From NCBI GenBank assembly GCA_010093605.1, contig MU004189.1, forward strand, positions 77,673 through 141,672: a stretch of DNA of 64,000 nt, given 5' to 3'. Made by a program: the position numbers and the translations under genes. Positions within the stretch are counted from its first letter, which is position 1, and every line of letters begins with the position of its first letter. The notes beneath the pieces were generated by a model, which was not told the DNA's origin, did not search any database, and worked only from the letters and a program-made list of their open reading frames with translations. This DNA comes from Lophium mytilinum (taxonomy: Eukaryota; Ascomycota; Dothideomycetes; Mytilinidiales; Mytilinidiaceae). Below are positions 1-11,327 of the stretch, piece after piece.

Positions 1-1881
1 TGTCGACCCGTCCACGACAGTCGTCGATGGCCCAGCTGCTGAAAGTACTATCGTCTGTCCCCCAACGACCGTCGTCACTCCTCCCCCGACCCCTGAAGCT
101 ACAACCGTACTTCCATCTACAACAATGCCTCCGGAACTAGCTATACTAACCACATGTCCTGATACCGTTGCTAAGGGGTCGCCAGGCTTGAGCGTTAGAG
201 AACCTAGCACGACCTCAGTGGCAGAAGGCGGGTCCGCGGCTGTGATGATCGTATTTCCAAGAGTCAGGACGACGGCTGGGCTTGGCGTTCGAATAGGGGC
301 TGCAGTAGAGCCGATGTTGTGACAAGAGCTGCCACCGCCGAATGCGAGGCAGATGAGCTCGCCTATATTCGCGGTGGAGGAAGACGGCGCTGGTGATGGG
401 GTTGCGGGATCGTTAGGAATAGGGGTACTCGTAGGGTCAACCGGGTTGAAGGGGTTGCTTGGATCACTTGGATCGGTGGGGTCGAGTACAATGGCTGTCG
501 ATGTCGCGATACCTACCACCGATGTGGGAGAAGGAGGCACAGGCTGTACCTGCGTCTGGCTCTGAGGATCCCCCGGATCCACTACCGTACTCTGCACCGG
601 CGCCGCCGGATCCACCGTACTCTGCACTGGCACCGGGTCCCTCGTCCTGGTAGCCACCGGCACACTCACACCCTGAGTCGGACTCGGGTTCTGCGTCTGC
701 ACCTCCGCAGCACTCGTCACCACCCCACTGCTGCTACTACTCGGCCCAAACCCGTTCACCCCATGCACCGCCACGGGGGGATCAAAGATGCCAAAATGCG
801 CCGCCGTGCATCCCGCCCACTCAGGCCTTAAACCTGTCACGCTCCTCGGCATCAGGATAAACGGATGGTACCACTGCTCATAGATTGTCTCGTTGCACCA
901 CGTCGGGAAGTTGAAGCACTCCCCCATATTCGTGTACGCATCCCGACTCACATGCCCCGGCGCGAGGTCTGCAAAGTTGAAGCTCGCCTCGATGACGCCG
1001 TGCTGCGCGCGCCCGCTGGACAGCGCGCCGGGCGGCATGGTGAGCACGGTGCCGGGGTAAGTGCGGGTGGTGCAGTAATCGTAGGAGAAGATGGTGTCGA
1101 CAAAGATGTAGGCGGTTGGGGAGGTGAGGGTGACACCGGAGAGGACGGCGGTGACGAGAGCGGTTACGTTGGAGGCGAGAGTGACCCCCGGGGCGTTACA
1201 GTCGGTGGTGGCGGTGCTGTTGGAGGGGCCTTGGGTGGTGGTCACCGGCCAGTATGCAAGGTGGGCATTGCGGCCGAAGATCTGGCAAGGCCCGCAGATG
1301 CCCGCTGGGGAGCTGCAGGTGGGGGGCGTGGGAGAGGCGATGCCGGAGCCGTTGTAGACGGTGATGGAGCGGAGGTATTCGTCTTGGGCGAGGCTCCTCT
1401 GTGAGGCACCGTACTCTTCCCATAGCGTGGAGCATGCGGAGGGGTTCAAGGAACAACTCGGCGGCGGCATGGTGAAAGTTGGCCATATTGTTGTCGTGTT
1501 TGGGGCTGTGGTCTCCCATGTGGTGTTCGTGTAGAATGAAGGGGTACCGTGGGCTCGCGGTTCACCATCACAGAGCGTGGTGTAGATTTCGTCAGTTTGG
1601 GTGGATGCCCATGAGGTGCGTTCGCTTGAGAAGGCGGCGTCGTGGACGACCGAGGTCGCGTGTAGGGTCATGTAGTTGTCGCGAGAGGACTGGTAGTCGA
1701 GCCATGATTTGTAGCAGTTTGAAGCATTAGACGCGGTTGAGGTTGTGGTAGCTAGACTTGCGGCGAGCACTGCATTCGAAGAATTGAACCCGGCGGATGG
1801 GACTGCACCTGTAGAGCCCAACAAAACGCATAGCGAAAGAAGACTAAACCGCCATTGCACATAGTAAAGAAATTCTGACAT
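1..1881 (-). CDS. Secreted Ser/Thr/Pro-rich surface protein (3' end beyond window)
   Basis: One open frame of 627 codons runs from an ATG at 1881 to the left edge with no stop, so the C-terminus is missing. Residues 1 to about 26 form a signal peptide: a short start, then a hydrophobic stretch containing FSLLSLCVLLG and ending near GAVPS. Residues about 30-370 are a Cys-containing ectodomain with many N-glycosylation sequons (NTT, NGS, NVT, NET). Beyond that come Pro/Ser/Thr-rich linkers with DPSDPSNP-like runs, then a Gly/Val-rich tail with units such as VVDGSTVV and VVGGQTIV. These resemble beta-type repeats common in cell-surface proteins of Dothideomycetes. The product is probably extracellular or wall-associated; I assign no enzymatic activity. 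The ATG was chosen because the signal peptide follows at once. It is the last of four co-oriented minus-strand genes. Confidence 0.8.
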   Translation of the reverse strand, partial: MSEFLYYVQWRFSLLSLCVLLGSTGAVPSAGFNSSNAVLAASLATTTSTASNASNCYKSWLDYQSSRDNYMTLHATSVVHDAAFSSERTSWASTQTDEIYTTLCDGEPRAHGTPSFYTNTTWETTAPNTTTIWPTFTMPPPSCSLNPSACSTLWEEYGASQRSLAQDEYLRSITVYNGSGIASPTPPTCSSPAGICGPCQIFGRNAHLAYWPVTTTQGPSNSTATTDCNAPGVTLASNVTALVTAVLSGVTLTSPTAYIFVDTIFSYDYCTTRTYPGTVLTMPPGALSSGRAQHGVIEASFNFADLAPGHVSRDAYTNMGECFNFPTWCNETIYEQWYHPFILMPRSVTGLRPEWAGCTAAHFGIFDPPVAVHGVNGFGPSSSSSGVVTSAAEVQTQNPSPTQGVSVPVATRTRDPVPVQSTVDPAAPVQSTVVDPGDPQSQTQVQPVPPSPTSVVGIATSTAIVLDPTDPSDPSNPFNPVDPTSTPIPNDPATPSPAPSSSTANIGELICLAFGGGSSCHNIGSTAAPIRTPSPAVVLTLGNTIITAADPPSATEVVLGSLTLKPGDPLATVSGHVVSIASSGGIVVDGSTVVASGVGGGVTTVVGGQTIVLSAAGPSTTVVDGST

Positions 1882-3165
1882 TATGAGATTTGGAGAAAGA
1901 AATTCCGTTCTTGAAATGACTGTTGCGCGTCGGCACTCAGTGAAGGAAACAAGAGGAATCCTACCGGGGCGTTGACCCCATTTTGCCCAACCCCCCTCGA
2001 TGTCCTAGCGCGGCATCGGGAGATATAACACCAGGATTATCATCCATTGGTAGATTATCCAGGTACGGGGGGCCACGGAGGGGCTCTACGAGTGGCGTAG
2101 GCATGGGATTCCGCCCCATGTACTTTGACTATATGCGCCTGTAGGTAAAACCGCTTACTGAGACCCTTGCGAACGATCCCGGCATATGCTTGTTAAGGCG
2201 CTGTGTGCGAGACGAATTGCTGGCAATCATGTTGGCTAGAACCAAGAACGACGCCTCTTGTTGATAGGGGTTCCTTCTTTTTTGCGTGGCTTGTGGGTGG
2301 CCAACACAAGTCGAAGGAATTTTCTGAGAGGCGTGGCTGTAAAGCACTTAGTAGTAGTTGTTAGCTGCTGTAAACTTCTATTACGGAAGAAAAGTTAAAG
2401 AGATGATATCGATGCACTTCTCCAGTCGTACTAAACGAACAGTGAAGGAAGGATGATTGGTGCAAATTCGTAATGAGCAAGGGAGCAGCTGGGGAAGACC
2501 CGGATTGATGATTCGAGGATTCATAGATCACGTGAGCAAAAATCGCTTACTACGCTAGCGCCTTAGCGCAATTCAAAATCTGACTTCAAACAATCGAATT
2601 CGAACCGCTCTATCTGCTCTCCAAAACCGCAAATGCAGATGTGCGCTTCAGCCACTACAAGATTACAGTACAGCTCTCACAAACGAAAACCGCGCAATGC
2701 TCATCTCGGGGATATCAACCACCATCTAGCAGAATTTGCAGGCAAGGACAAGACGACGTATGAAAGAGACGCACATGCAAAAGTTCGACATCCACAATTC
2801 CATGCGCCTTGCTTGCAATGTCCAGAAAAAGCAAAAGAAAATGCGGGTCCGAGCGTGACGTAGGAAAGAGGTATCTTAGATTCCACTTTGGAACAAAACA
2901 ATGCAGGAAGGGTGTTCCATGTGAAAACCATCCTTTCGTTAGGACGCTCAGGAGACGATATGCTAGGGAGGAGGATTGCCTGTTCCTCTTCTTACCCAGC
3001 GGGCACTACGGGAAGGAGTCCCAGTGGCCGTTCAGAATACAATACAACACAATGCAACACGTGCTCGTTCATTCCCCGTTCCAAAATTACCCTTCGTCCC
3101 GTCACACGTGACACATATTCTGCGTCTCATGTGCATGATACAGTCCTCAAATACTCCCAAACTCA
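1882..3165. other. Intergenic: promoter of the secreted protein, 3' flank of the MIT gene
   Basis: About 1.3 kb between the 5' end of the secreted-protein gene and the stop codon of the MIT-domain gene. Open frames here are short, overlap one another on both strands and show no recognisable domain or splice pattern. I see no repeat or RNA gene. Confidence 0.6.
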
Positions 3166-6100
3166 TCACACAAGCACCCACTCACTCCCCCGCTTGATAA
3201 ACTTATCCAGCATCATCGTAACGTCCGTAAGTACAAAGCGGCAGATATAGAATCCGAAAAACTCAGCCGCATGCCTTGTGCTGAGTTCGAGTCCAACGTG
3301 GGTAGAGGACGAATGCCGGAGGCCGGGGTCTTCGACTTGGCGGGCGATTTGATCTTTCGAACTAAGTCAGCAACATTCCAAATAGACGGCTTTGTCAGTG
3401 GTTCAAACATACCCAGTATTTGCACTGCATCAAACAACTTCGCCAAGCTCTGCATATATCCCGCATTCGGCCCATCAAACACCACGCTCGCCACATCCCT
3501 TTTCGCAAAGCGGATATTCGGCAATGTTGTCATCGGCAGCGTCGGCATTGTCAAGCTATCCTTCGGCACCTCTCCTCCGGCACCTTTCCCCGTGGCCATG
3601 CTGCTCAAGCCCACGGCCGAGTTCTTCGATCGCAACTTCCGCCATGACGAGAGGTACGATTTGCTCTGCGCCACCGCGCTCTTGGGGATAGTCTCATTGG
3701 AATTGTGGCTGCCTTGCGCACCAGACTGGCCATCCGCATTTGCAGCGCCGTTGCCGACCATAGTTGCGTCCTTGAAGAGGGACGAGATGCCGTTGACGCC
3801 GACTTCGGTGCCAAGTTTCTTGGCGAGTTGGGCTTGCACCTGATCCATGATGCTTTCAAAGGTGTTCATTTCTTCGTAAACGGCGTCGGCGTCTAGCGTG
3901 TCGACTTCGCAGAGGCGTTGTAGAGCGGCGGTTAGTAGGTCGCAATTTGCCATTTTCTCCTCGAGGTTCTTGAGCTTAACGCCTTTGACGCGCCAGACGT
4001 CGCGAGGGATGAACAGCTTAGTGGAGATGTAGCCTCCGCGCGGGTGGGCGATGGTCTGGTAGAAGCATCGCATGAGCCAGAAGGGACGAAGGAGGTAAGA
4101 GTCGGGGCACGGTTCTAGAGGGATGGGTGCGTTGACAGCCATGGTGTTGGGAGAACCCGGGCTGTAGGGTGAGTGAATATCGCTTTCGAACAGATGCATT
4201 CCCCCTGTAGGCAGTCCATCTGTTACGTTGAATGTTGGCACGCTTGGTGTGGGTAAATTTTGCGCTCCATTGCTTTGTTTTCGAGTGGTGAATGAGAAGG
4301 TGGTGCTAAGAGGTGTGCCAACAGATCCATCGGAGCCATCGGGACTGGACATAGAAAGCGTGCGGGCTTTGAGGCTTAATGAGGACTTGTTCTTCCTGAT
4401 CCCGGCAGCTGGAGGTTTACTGGCGTATTTGGGAGAAGAGGGAACCAGCGTACTGTCGTTGGATATTACTTGTGTTAATAGAGGGGTCGCTGGTGATACT
4501 GTAAAGGAGTCCGCGGGACTGGGAATGGGCGGTATTGGGGATGGTGCGGAGAGGCCTGAGGTTTGTGACACGGATGCTGGTAAACCGGGGACCTTGAAAG
4601 TAGTATCCGCCAAGGTCTGGCTGCCGATAAGAGCAGCTCCAGCAGATTTGGGTATCGGGGGGATTTCGGGTCGAGTCTCCTTGTCAGTAACTACAGAAGG
4701 TACCTCTGTCTGCGGAGGTGGAGGCACTGGTGGTAGTGACGTCTCAATCTTCAGCTGCTTCGCGTTTTGTCCAGATAGTCGTCGATTTCGCACGCTAGAA
4801 GCTATATTTCCACTCATGCTAGGGGGCCTAGCAAATGACGCGTCGGCGACAGTTTGTGTTTTAGATGATGATGAGTCCGAGATCGCAGGCAGTGCCCCGG
4901 TTGGAGGAGGTACGGGAGGGGGCAAGTGGCTGGGCGGTTTTACTGAGAATCTAGCTGGATGGTTTACCTCCGCAACCGTGGACAGTGACGTGCCAGCAGT
5001 CGTCCGGTTAGAAGACATCGAGCTATTCCAAGTGCCATTTGAGAAGCCGCTAGAGTCGGATTGTCGGGGTAGGGAGGACTTGGTTTGCAGGTCAAAATCA
5101 AACCCATCCAGCATGTACTCCTTGGTCATTTCGTCCAGCATTCGCTCCTCTTCCTCAGCCTCATCGCCCTGGAAATTGAACTCGGCGCTTTCCCGCACGT
5201 GCGGTAATCCTTCGCTCCGGAGCTGTGTTTCCCGATATCGATATCGTGCTGCTGATATGGCCTCTTCCCTCTCCACTTCCCGAACACGCTCTTTTGCTAA
5301 TTCGACGTTTCGAAGTCTGGTGGCGATATCCATCTGTAAGGGCTGCTCAACCTCATCGTCCTCGTCCTCATACGGTTCAAGGCCATCATCGTAAGCAGCC
5401 TCTACAGCCGCATCCAACGCGGCATCGAACTCGGCCTCTGTATCGCCACTCCCGGTTCTTATATGTTTCCGGCGTAATCCAGCGCCTGGAGATAGTGAAT
5501 GAACGGACGAGGAACATGAAGACCCACCAGACTCGTCGATAGTATCAAGCCAAGACATCGACTCGCTACTCGCAGCCCGGGTGTGGTTCGGCGCGGGGTG
5601 GCGCTCCGGCTGCAGCAGCGTCTGCTGTTGGTTGGGCTCGTCGAGCACTTCTTTCCTAGCCTGAGGGTTCGGTGAGGATGGCCTTCTAGGTGACAGAGGT
5701 GGAGGCATATAACTTCGATCCATAGGAGATTCCAGTGCTGAATTCCGCTCGAGATTTTGACCTAGCTTGCCCGGAGGAGGCTGTAATAAGAACCTAGACG
5801 ACGGTATTGTGCTTTCTACTTCGCGGATAGCAGAGGTGAATACGGACTCCCTCAGTCCCGGCGCTTGCCGTAACGGTAGGCCCGGAGACTGATTTTGCGG
5901 CTTCGGTTCCGGTTCAACGGTTATCGACTTGTCGTTTAGTATTCTCGTCATGGTAGCGGTTTCAATCACGGCCGCGTCGGCGTCATCTTCTTCTGGACCG
6001 CTTAGCACTATAGACTGAGATTCTCCACTCAGCGACTCGTTACTCATAGGCCGTGCGGGCAGCGACTTTCCAGCAGCGGATTGATATGCGGGGTCCAGAC

Positions 6101-7341
6101 GGCGAAGCTCCTCAATACGGTTCGTATAAGTCACGCGCTGTGCCAATGTTAGCGCACCTCGGATTGAGCCGTGGTGAAATTCTTACTATTGCGTCCAACT
6201 TCCGCCGGTCCTCTTCCCCTGAGCTCCGTATCATAACCTGCTGCAGCAGCTTGCACGCATCCCCATACGCCTCCATGGCGCCTTCGAAGTTCTGTGCATT
6301 GTCGAGTAGTACTGCAGTGTTGGCCTTCTGCAGCGCCCTCGAAAGCATGGTCTTCTTGTCCTTCTCCCTCCGCTCGCGGTTGCGCGGAGGGGTGTTGGTA
6401 GATCCGTCGTCAAGCCTGCTGCTGGCGTCGCTCCGACTCCGCGTTCTTTGATGTGAATCGACGTCTCTTGACCCAGCTCGCCTCTCCCGGGGCGCAGTTG
6501 ATCCTGGTTTTGCCGATTCTCTTGACGAGGCAGTTGCCGGCCTAATAGTGGTGCTGGCTTTGTATCTCGCCTCGGACTCTAGAACACCCACGGGCGGAGA
6601 TCCTAGCGACGACTGAACTTGTCGGTTCCTCGAAGGCGGTCTATTGCTGTTCTGAGGGGGGTTGCGGGGCTTTGTAGTAAAATAGTCGGTAGAAGCGGCG
6701 GCGTTATATGTGCTTGGTGTGAACAGGCCCGAGGTCGAGGGGGTATTTGCAGCGGAGCTGTTCGCAGAGCTGGGGTCGTATACAGTCGGCGGTAGCAATG
6801 GCAGTGTTGATATCGGCGGGAGAGTCGTCACCGTGCGCGAGGGGTCGTGGGCTGGCGAGTGCGGGCGGGAGCGGCGATGCGGGCTCGCAGCAGGCGAGCG
6901 GCGCGGGTTCGTGGCAGACTTTCGTGGAGGCGAGGAGTTGTGCGCCGAGGATCCATGGAGGGAGGTAAAGGAGCGCGAGGGCGAGGCGCTGATGCTCAGG
7001 CGGCGCGCGAAGCTGGAGCCCTGGCGCGAGTCCTTCTCCTTGGCCGACGACTTGCTGCTCGCGGTGCTCTGCGACCAGCGGTTGAGGTTGCCAATGCCCT
7101 CGCGGATGGAGCCTATGCTGTCCTGGGCGACATGGGCGACGCTCTGGCGGCGGGTCGAGGGAGGCGGTGTGGGCTTCGCGGAGGGCGGCGGCGGGTCGTC
7201 CCTGAAACTCTTGGAGCGCTTAACGGTGACGACGGAGGACGAGGACAACGAGTTCGAGCGCGACTGCTGGCGGCGGTGCTGGTGTTGGGGCAGCGGATCG
7301 TGTTGCGGGTCTCTGGTGGTGTTCAGGGCATTGGTGTACAT
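3166..7341 (-). CDS. MIT-domain protein, large and mostly disordered
   Basis: Three exons: 7341-6187, 6137-3413 and 3353-3166, encoding 1355 aa. Residues 1-330 are Ser/Pro/Arg-rich and disordered. Residues about 330-400 form an MIT (microtubule interacting and trafficking) helical bundle, with ALQKANTAVLLDNAQNFEGA followed across intron 1 by a helix containing RIEELRRLD. MIT domains usually bind ESCRT-III tails or act in vesicle traffic. The middle is acidic and Pro-rich with a charged helix near VRELVERE-type sequence. The last 450 residues look folded. Intron 1 (6138-6186) has a GTAAGA donor. Intron 2 (3354-3412) has a GTATGT donor and a GCTGAC branch site; its acceptor is chosen because only that one joins LFDAVQIL to a folded tail containing ARQVEDPGLRHSSSTHVGLE and ending WVLV. 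The domain call is firm; the cellular role is inferred. Confidence 0.85.
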
Positions 7342-8943
7342 GGTGGTGGTGTCGTCTTGCGGCTAGCGGGTGTCTCAGGGACGCCAAGCACATGTGCATA
7401 CAGGACCCGACGTTCATGCAATCTGGGAGGGCGGCATGGCGGCTCCGGGGCTGTTGGAGGGCGCACGCGGTTCGGGAGAGTGGGAGCGTGGGAGGGTGGT
7501 TTGGAGGGCTGCGGTGTATCCGTGGCTTTGGTGGTGGAGAGAAAGGTCGGCTGGCCTCCCTGTCCCTGAGCGAACAGACGACCAAGGGACCGAAATGCTA
7601 TGCAGGGGTGAAGCCCAAGACCAGGAGAGCCCCAGCGCGAGCACGGCCCGCAGACACCAGCAGCAACCAGTACGAAGTACATAGGGAAGAGAAGATAGTC
7701 CACGGGAACAGTTTCAGCGTTGGGCGCGAGGGCATCTACAGGTTGGCCAGGCTGCTCTTCTTCATACACACCCGCCCCACACCTCTACACTTCTACAGCT
7801 GCACATTCCGCCCCTGAGGAGACAGAGCCCTGAGAGCCAGCACCCCCGAGTTGAGTCCGCGTTTCGAGCCCGGGGGAGCACGAGAACGAGGCTGCCACCT
7901 GCCCCGGGCCTCTCTCACCGCGCACCGAGCACGGCCACGTACGGGCGCCCGTTGGTGTGCGCAATCGCGGAGGCTGGTCGGGAAGGCCTGGGAAGCCTCG
8001 CACAGGCTGCAGCGCGCGCCGATCTATCGAAAAACGAGATTGGCCGCCGCTGAGGCCGCAGAACGCAATTGCCGGCCGAGGAAGCGCAAAGGTAGCCTCG
8101 AGAGCGAAGAGAAGAGAAAGCCATCTATGCTGCAGCGACAGCCTCGCCATGCCGCCCAGGAACAGCGCCCACGTTGCGCTGCAGTGCGCGGTGCGATAAC
8201 TACACGACCACTGGCCGCTGCTCGTGCTGTCTCAGCTGCTGCGACTCCCGCGTCGCGTTTTGTAGCACCAATCTCACGCGCTCTGCGGCCCTCCCGAGAA
8301 CACCACCGCAGTTAGAACGCTGTCGATCTCGTGGGTGAGTGGGAGCCTTCTAGGGTGTGCGTGACCGTGTGCTCAACGGTCGCTCGTCGAAGCGCCCTCC
8401 ACGGCGTGACAGTTTGTCCATCGCATCGGGATAATTCAGACATATTGGGGCACTCCAGACAGTGCGCATCCAATGGGTGGACTTGGACAGCCCGGTTCAT
8501 GATGTGACAACTGATACATCACCTCAGGGTTCTTCTGCGCGCATGGTAGGATTTCTGACAGTGCCAAACAACTGCGCAAGGTGGTAAGGCGGGTAGTGGC
8601 TAAGTATGTATTACGTCAACCAGATAGGACGGCCTCTTCTTTTTGATCTCCACCAACACGCGTGGCCACAGCGCTGCGCGTCTGCTTCCATCTATCTAGC
8701 CTCATCACATCCATATCGGTGTCGTGCTAGTGTCGCCCGCCGTCGAATCATCCCGCCCTGTTTCAACGCCAGAATCGAGACGTTTCAACTGGCACCGTTC
8801 CTGTCCGCCGTCGTCAGCCGTCAGTCACCCCGCGTACAACTCGTGCCTCATCGTCCAAACCCCCCGACACCCTCGTCGCCGCAATTGACTCGCCCAGAAC
8901 TCCATCGCAATGCTTCCAGGATAGCGCTGGCTCCGCCGCGCAC
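7342..8943. other. Intergenic: MIT-gene promoter and CSN3 3' flank
   Basis: About 1.6 kb separates the MIT-gene start codon from the CSN3 stop codon. It is GC-rich with many short overlapping frames on both strands and no domain, splice pattern, repeat or RNA gene that I recognise. It probably contains a long promoter and 5' UTR for the minus-strand MIT gene. Confidence 0.6.
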
Positions 8944-10651
8944 TTACATGATCAAGTCGCCCATGATGTCCTCTTCTGGTTCCTGCTCGTCCCAGGTGAC
9001 GTCCATGGCATCGCCCGACGCTGCGTTGGCCGCCGCCTTCTTGTTCAACCGCCTCACGTGCTCTAGATAGTCCTTGTTCAGCGTCAATCGGTAGTCGGCC
9101 GCCTTGACCTGTTCCGCGAGCTTGTTTGTCCGTGCTGTCTGCTGCAGAAGCTCCAGATGTTGCTCCTTCTCGCTCTTAGCCAACGGCCCCTCGGTGAGGT
9201 CCGTGTAGAATCGAAGAACCAGCGTTCCGTTCGGTCCGGGGGTGTGATCCAAGCTCGCATTCAGATAACCTCTTGCGACAAGCGTCCTTACGTACGCCTC
9301 CGCCTCTTGCATAGAAAAGCCGAGAAACTTTGCGACGTGGGTGAGTGGTATGGCCGAGTACGTGTCCTTTAGCTTGGACACCGCTAGTCTCATCTGGTGG
9401 TCAACTAGTTCGCTAACCAGCCCTGTGTTTCCATCCTAAGTTTATCAAATCAGTATTTGATCAGTGAAGCCCAGCAAGGACAGTGAGGTACCTCTGCCCA
9501 CGTCTGCACGCCAACCTCCGCTTGAGCTCGCAGCTTCGACCCTTGCGCCTGGAAGGCCTCTGTAAGAGCATCATACGCCTTGGAGGCGGTGCGGATCTGT
9601 TTCATGGCGTTGGAATTGGCGGTTCTTGGAATGGCTGATGGCTAGCTCTATATCAGCATTGCTTGAAGACACGCGTTTGAAAGCCAACTTACCACTCCAT
9701 TCACCAGGCAGCCTAGGATCACCCATTTCTTATATGCCTCCCACATGATGCCATTCGCAATGTTCGCCGTCGGTGTGATGAGGATATGCTCCAAGAAGAG
9801 CAATGCCTGCTTGAACTTGCGCGCTCCGATGTATGCAATAGCGCCCAGCATGTAGTATTCGTGCAAGTCCGAAAGCGTGATCTTCTCCGAATGTCCTGAT
9901 CGAGTGGTAATGAAGTCGCTGCTGGTGGACGTCTCAGCGCATGGTACCGAGCCCTCGATTTCGATGAGGGCTTTCGCTATGTTCTGGGGTAGGTTGTAGA
10001 TGTAGCTGTCGAGGATCGGAAGAGCGGCTGTGTATGACCCAGCTTCCAGGCAGGTCCTCATGAATTGTAGATGATTCGAGGTGAACGTTCCGGTTGATGG
10101 ATCCAGCTGCAGCATGGCAGATCGGACAGGAGAGATGGCCATCCCGGGCTGTCGAATGGTCAGTCTCCTATAAACCATTGCATTGACGTAGCATCATACC
10201 GTGCCCATAACTCTAGCAACCCGATCGCAGTATTCCACTAGCCTCCTCCATACATCACCAATGTATCGCATCTGAACAGGGTCGAAGGAATCCAAGAACT
10301 CCACCAGCTTGCCCCATGATGCGCCGCCAGGTCTGAAGGTATCGGGAACGGACTTTGGCCCCTTCGGCCAGTCGTGAGTCTGGGTGCGGTGAAACAAGGC
10401 GAAGGCATAGGGTATGCTGTTGACGGAGGGGTTGAGAATCTGGGCTTGTTAGCAGCTATAGTACGCAAGCTGAGAACAAGACGTACCTCTAAGAAGTCCT
10501 GCGGCGTGTCGATGTTCTTTAGGAAAGCACTACTAGGGATGTGCGACACCGCATTGACATGATTGCGGATATGACGGTCGAGCTCGAGATTAGATTTTAT
10601 GTTTGGCGACGTCGGTTCGAAGTTGAAGCAGACACTGAGAGCGTCCGCCAT
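8944..10651 (-). CDS. CSN3: COP9 signalosome subunit 3
   Basis: Five exons: 10651-10487, 10439-10200, 10148-9693, 9641-9492 and 9435-8944, giving 500 aa, close to the usual size of fungal CSN3. CSN3 is a scaffold subunit of the COP9 signalosome, which removes Nedd8 from cullin-RING ubiquitin ligases in nucleus and cytoplasm. The N-terminal two thirds are helical repeats, including LHEYYMLGAIAYIGARKFKQ. The PCI winged-helix part lies in the last exons (IPLTHVAKFLGFSMQEAEAY), followed by a coiled helix and an acidic tail. Introns of 47-56 bp have GTACGT, GTATGA, GTAAGT and GTACCT donors; GCTAAC and GACTGAC branch sites are visible. The start ATG opens MADALSVCFNFEP; upstream in-frame sequence is not protein-like. 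The stop codon sits inside a donor-like GTAAGT, so an extra 3' exon cannot be excluded. Confidence 0.87.
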
Positions 10652-11327
10652 GATGGGAGCGAACTGGCCAGAAGGGCTTTCGAGCTGCTGAGGAAGGAGG
10701 TATTTGGTGTTGTGTCTTGTTGTCTGGACGAGGCGGAGCTCGGTGGTGGGGTGTGCTGAAGCTCTGCTGCCTGTTGTGGGGGAGCAGCGCGGAGGTGTTA
10801 CCTGGGGGTTATGGCATAACGGGGCGGGCAGAGCACCAGGCAATGGTAGAACGAGACTTTTACGCGATTCTAAGGTCTAAGGAAAGCAGAGGTGAGTGGA
10901 ATTGTCGGAGAGACGTAGATGAGTGGTGATCCGTGGGTGAATGAGGGCACCGAATGGCCCAATCAGCGATAGCGCCAAGACTTCCAGTCAAGATCATCAC
11001 GTGCATCTATTTCATGCTCAGGTGGAGATCTAAACGAGGGGAATGGAGAGGGATATTTCGTTCTACGCTACTCATAACCTTAGGATAACGCCTTAGACAG
11101 TAATATACAGCCTGAACATGAACCATGGCTCCAAGTATACTCACATCTCCACACAGAACCCAGCTTAATCGAGAAATTGTATTAAGAAAAGGTATCCTGT
11201 CGGTCATATGCAACGTAAACTGATATCATCCGCTAATGACCAGCACCAATGAGCCCACGTCCACCAACTCCATCCAATGCAACTCCGCAACAACCCTACT
11301 CCAAACATCAACACTATACCAAGCACC
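10652..11327. other. Intergenic: CSN3 promoter and BUB1 3' flank
   Basis: About 680 bp between two genes in the same orientation. No frame has coding character and I see no repeat. It must hold the CSN3 promoter and the BUB1 polyadenylation region. Confidence 0.6.

Noticed and set aside
4228-5394. 388-codon plus-strand frame
   Set aside because: Antisense to the middle exon of the MIT gene; Ser/Gly-rich composition is a mirror of the disordered coding strand, with no domain.
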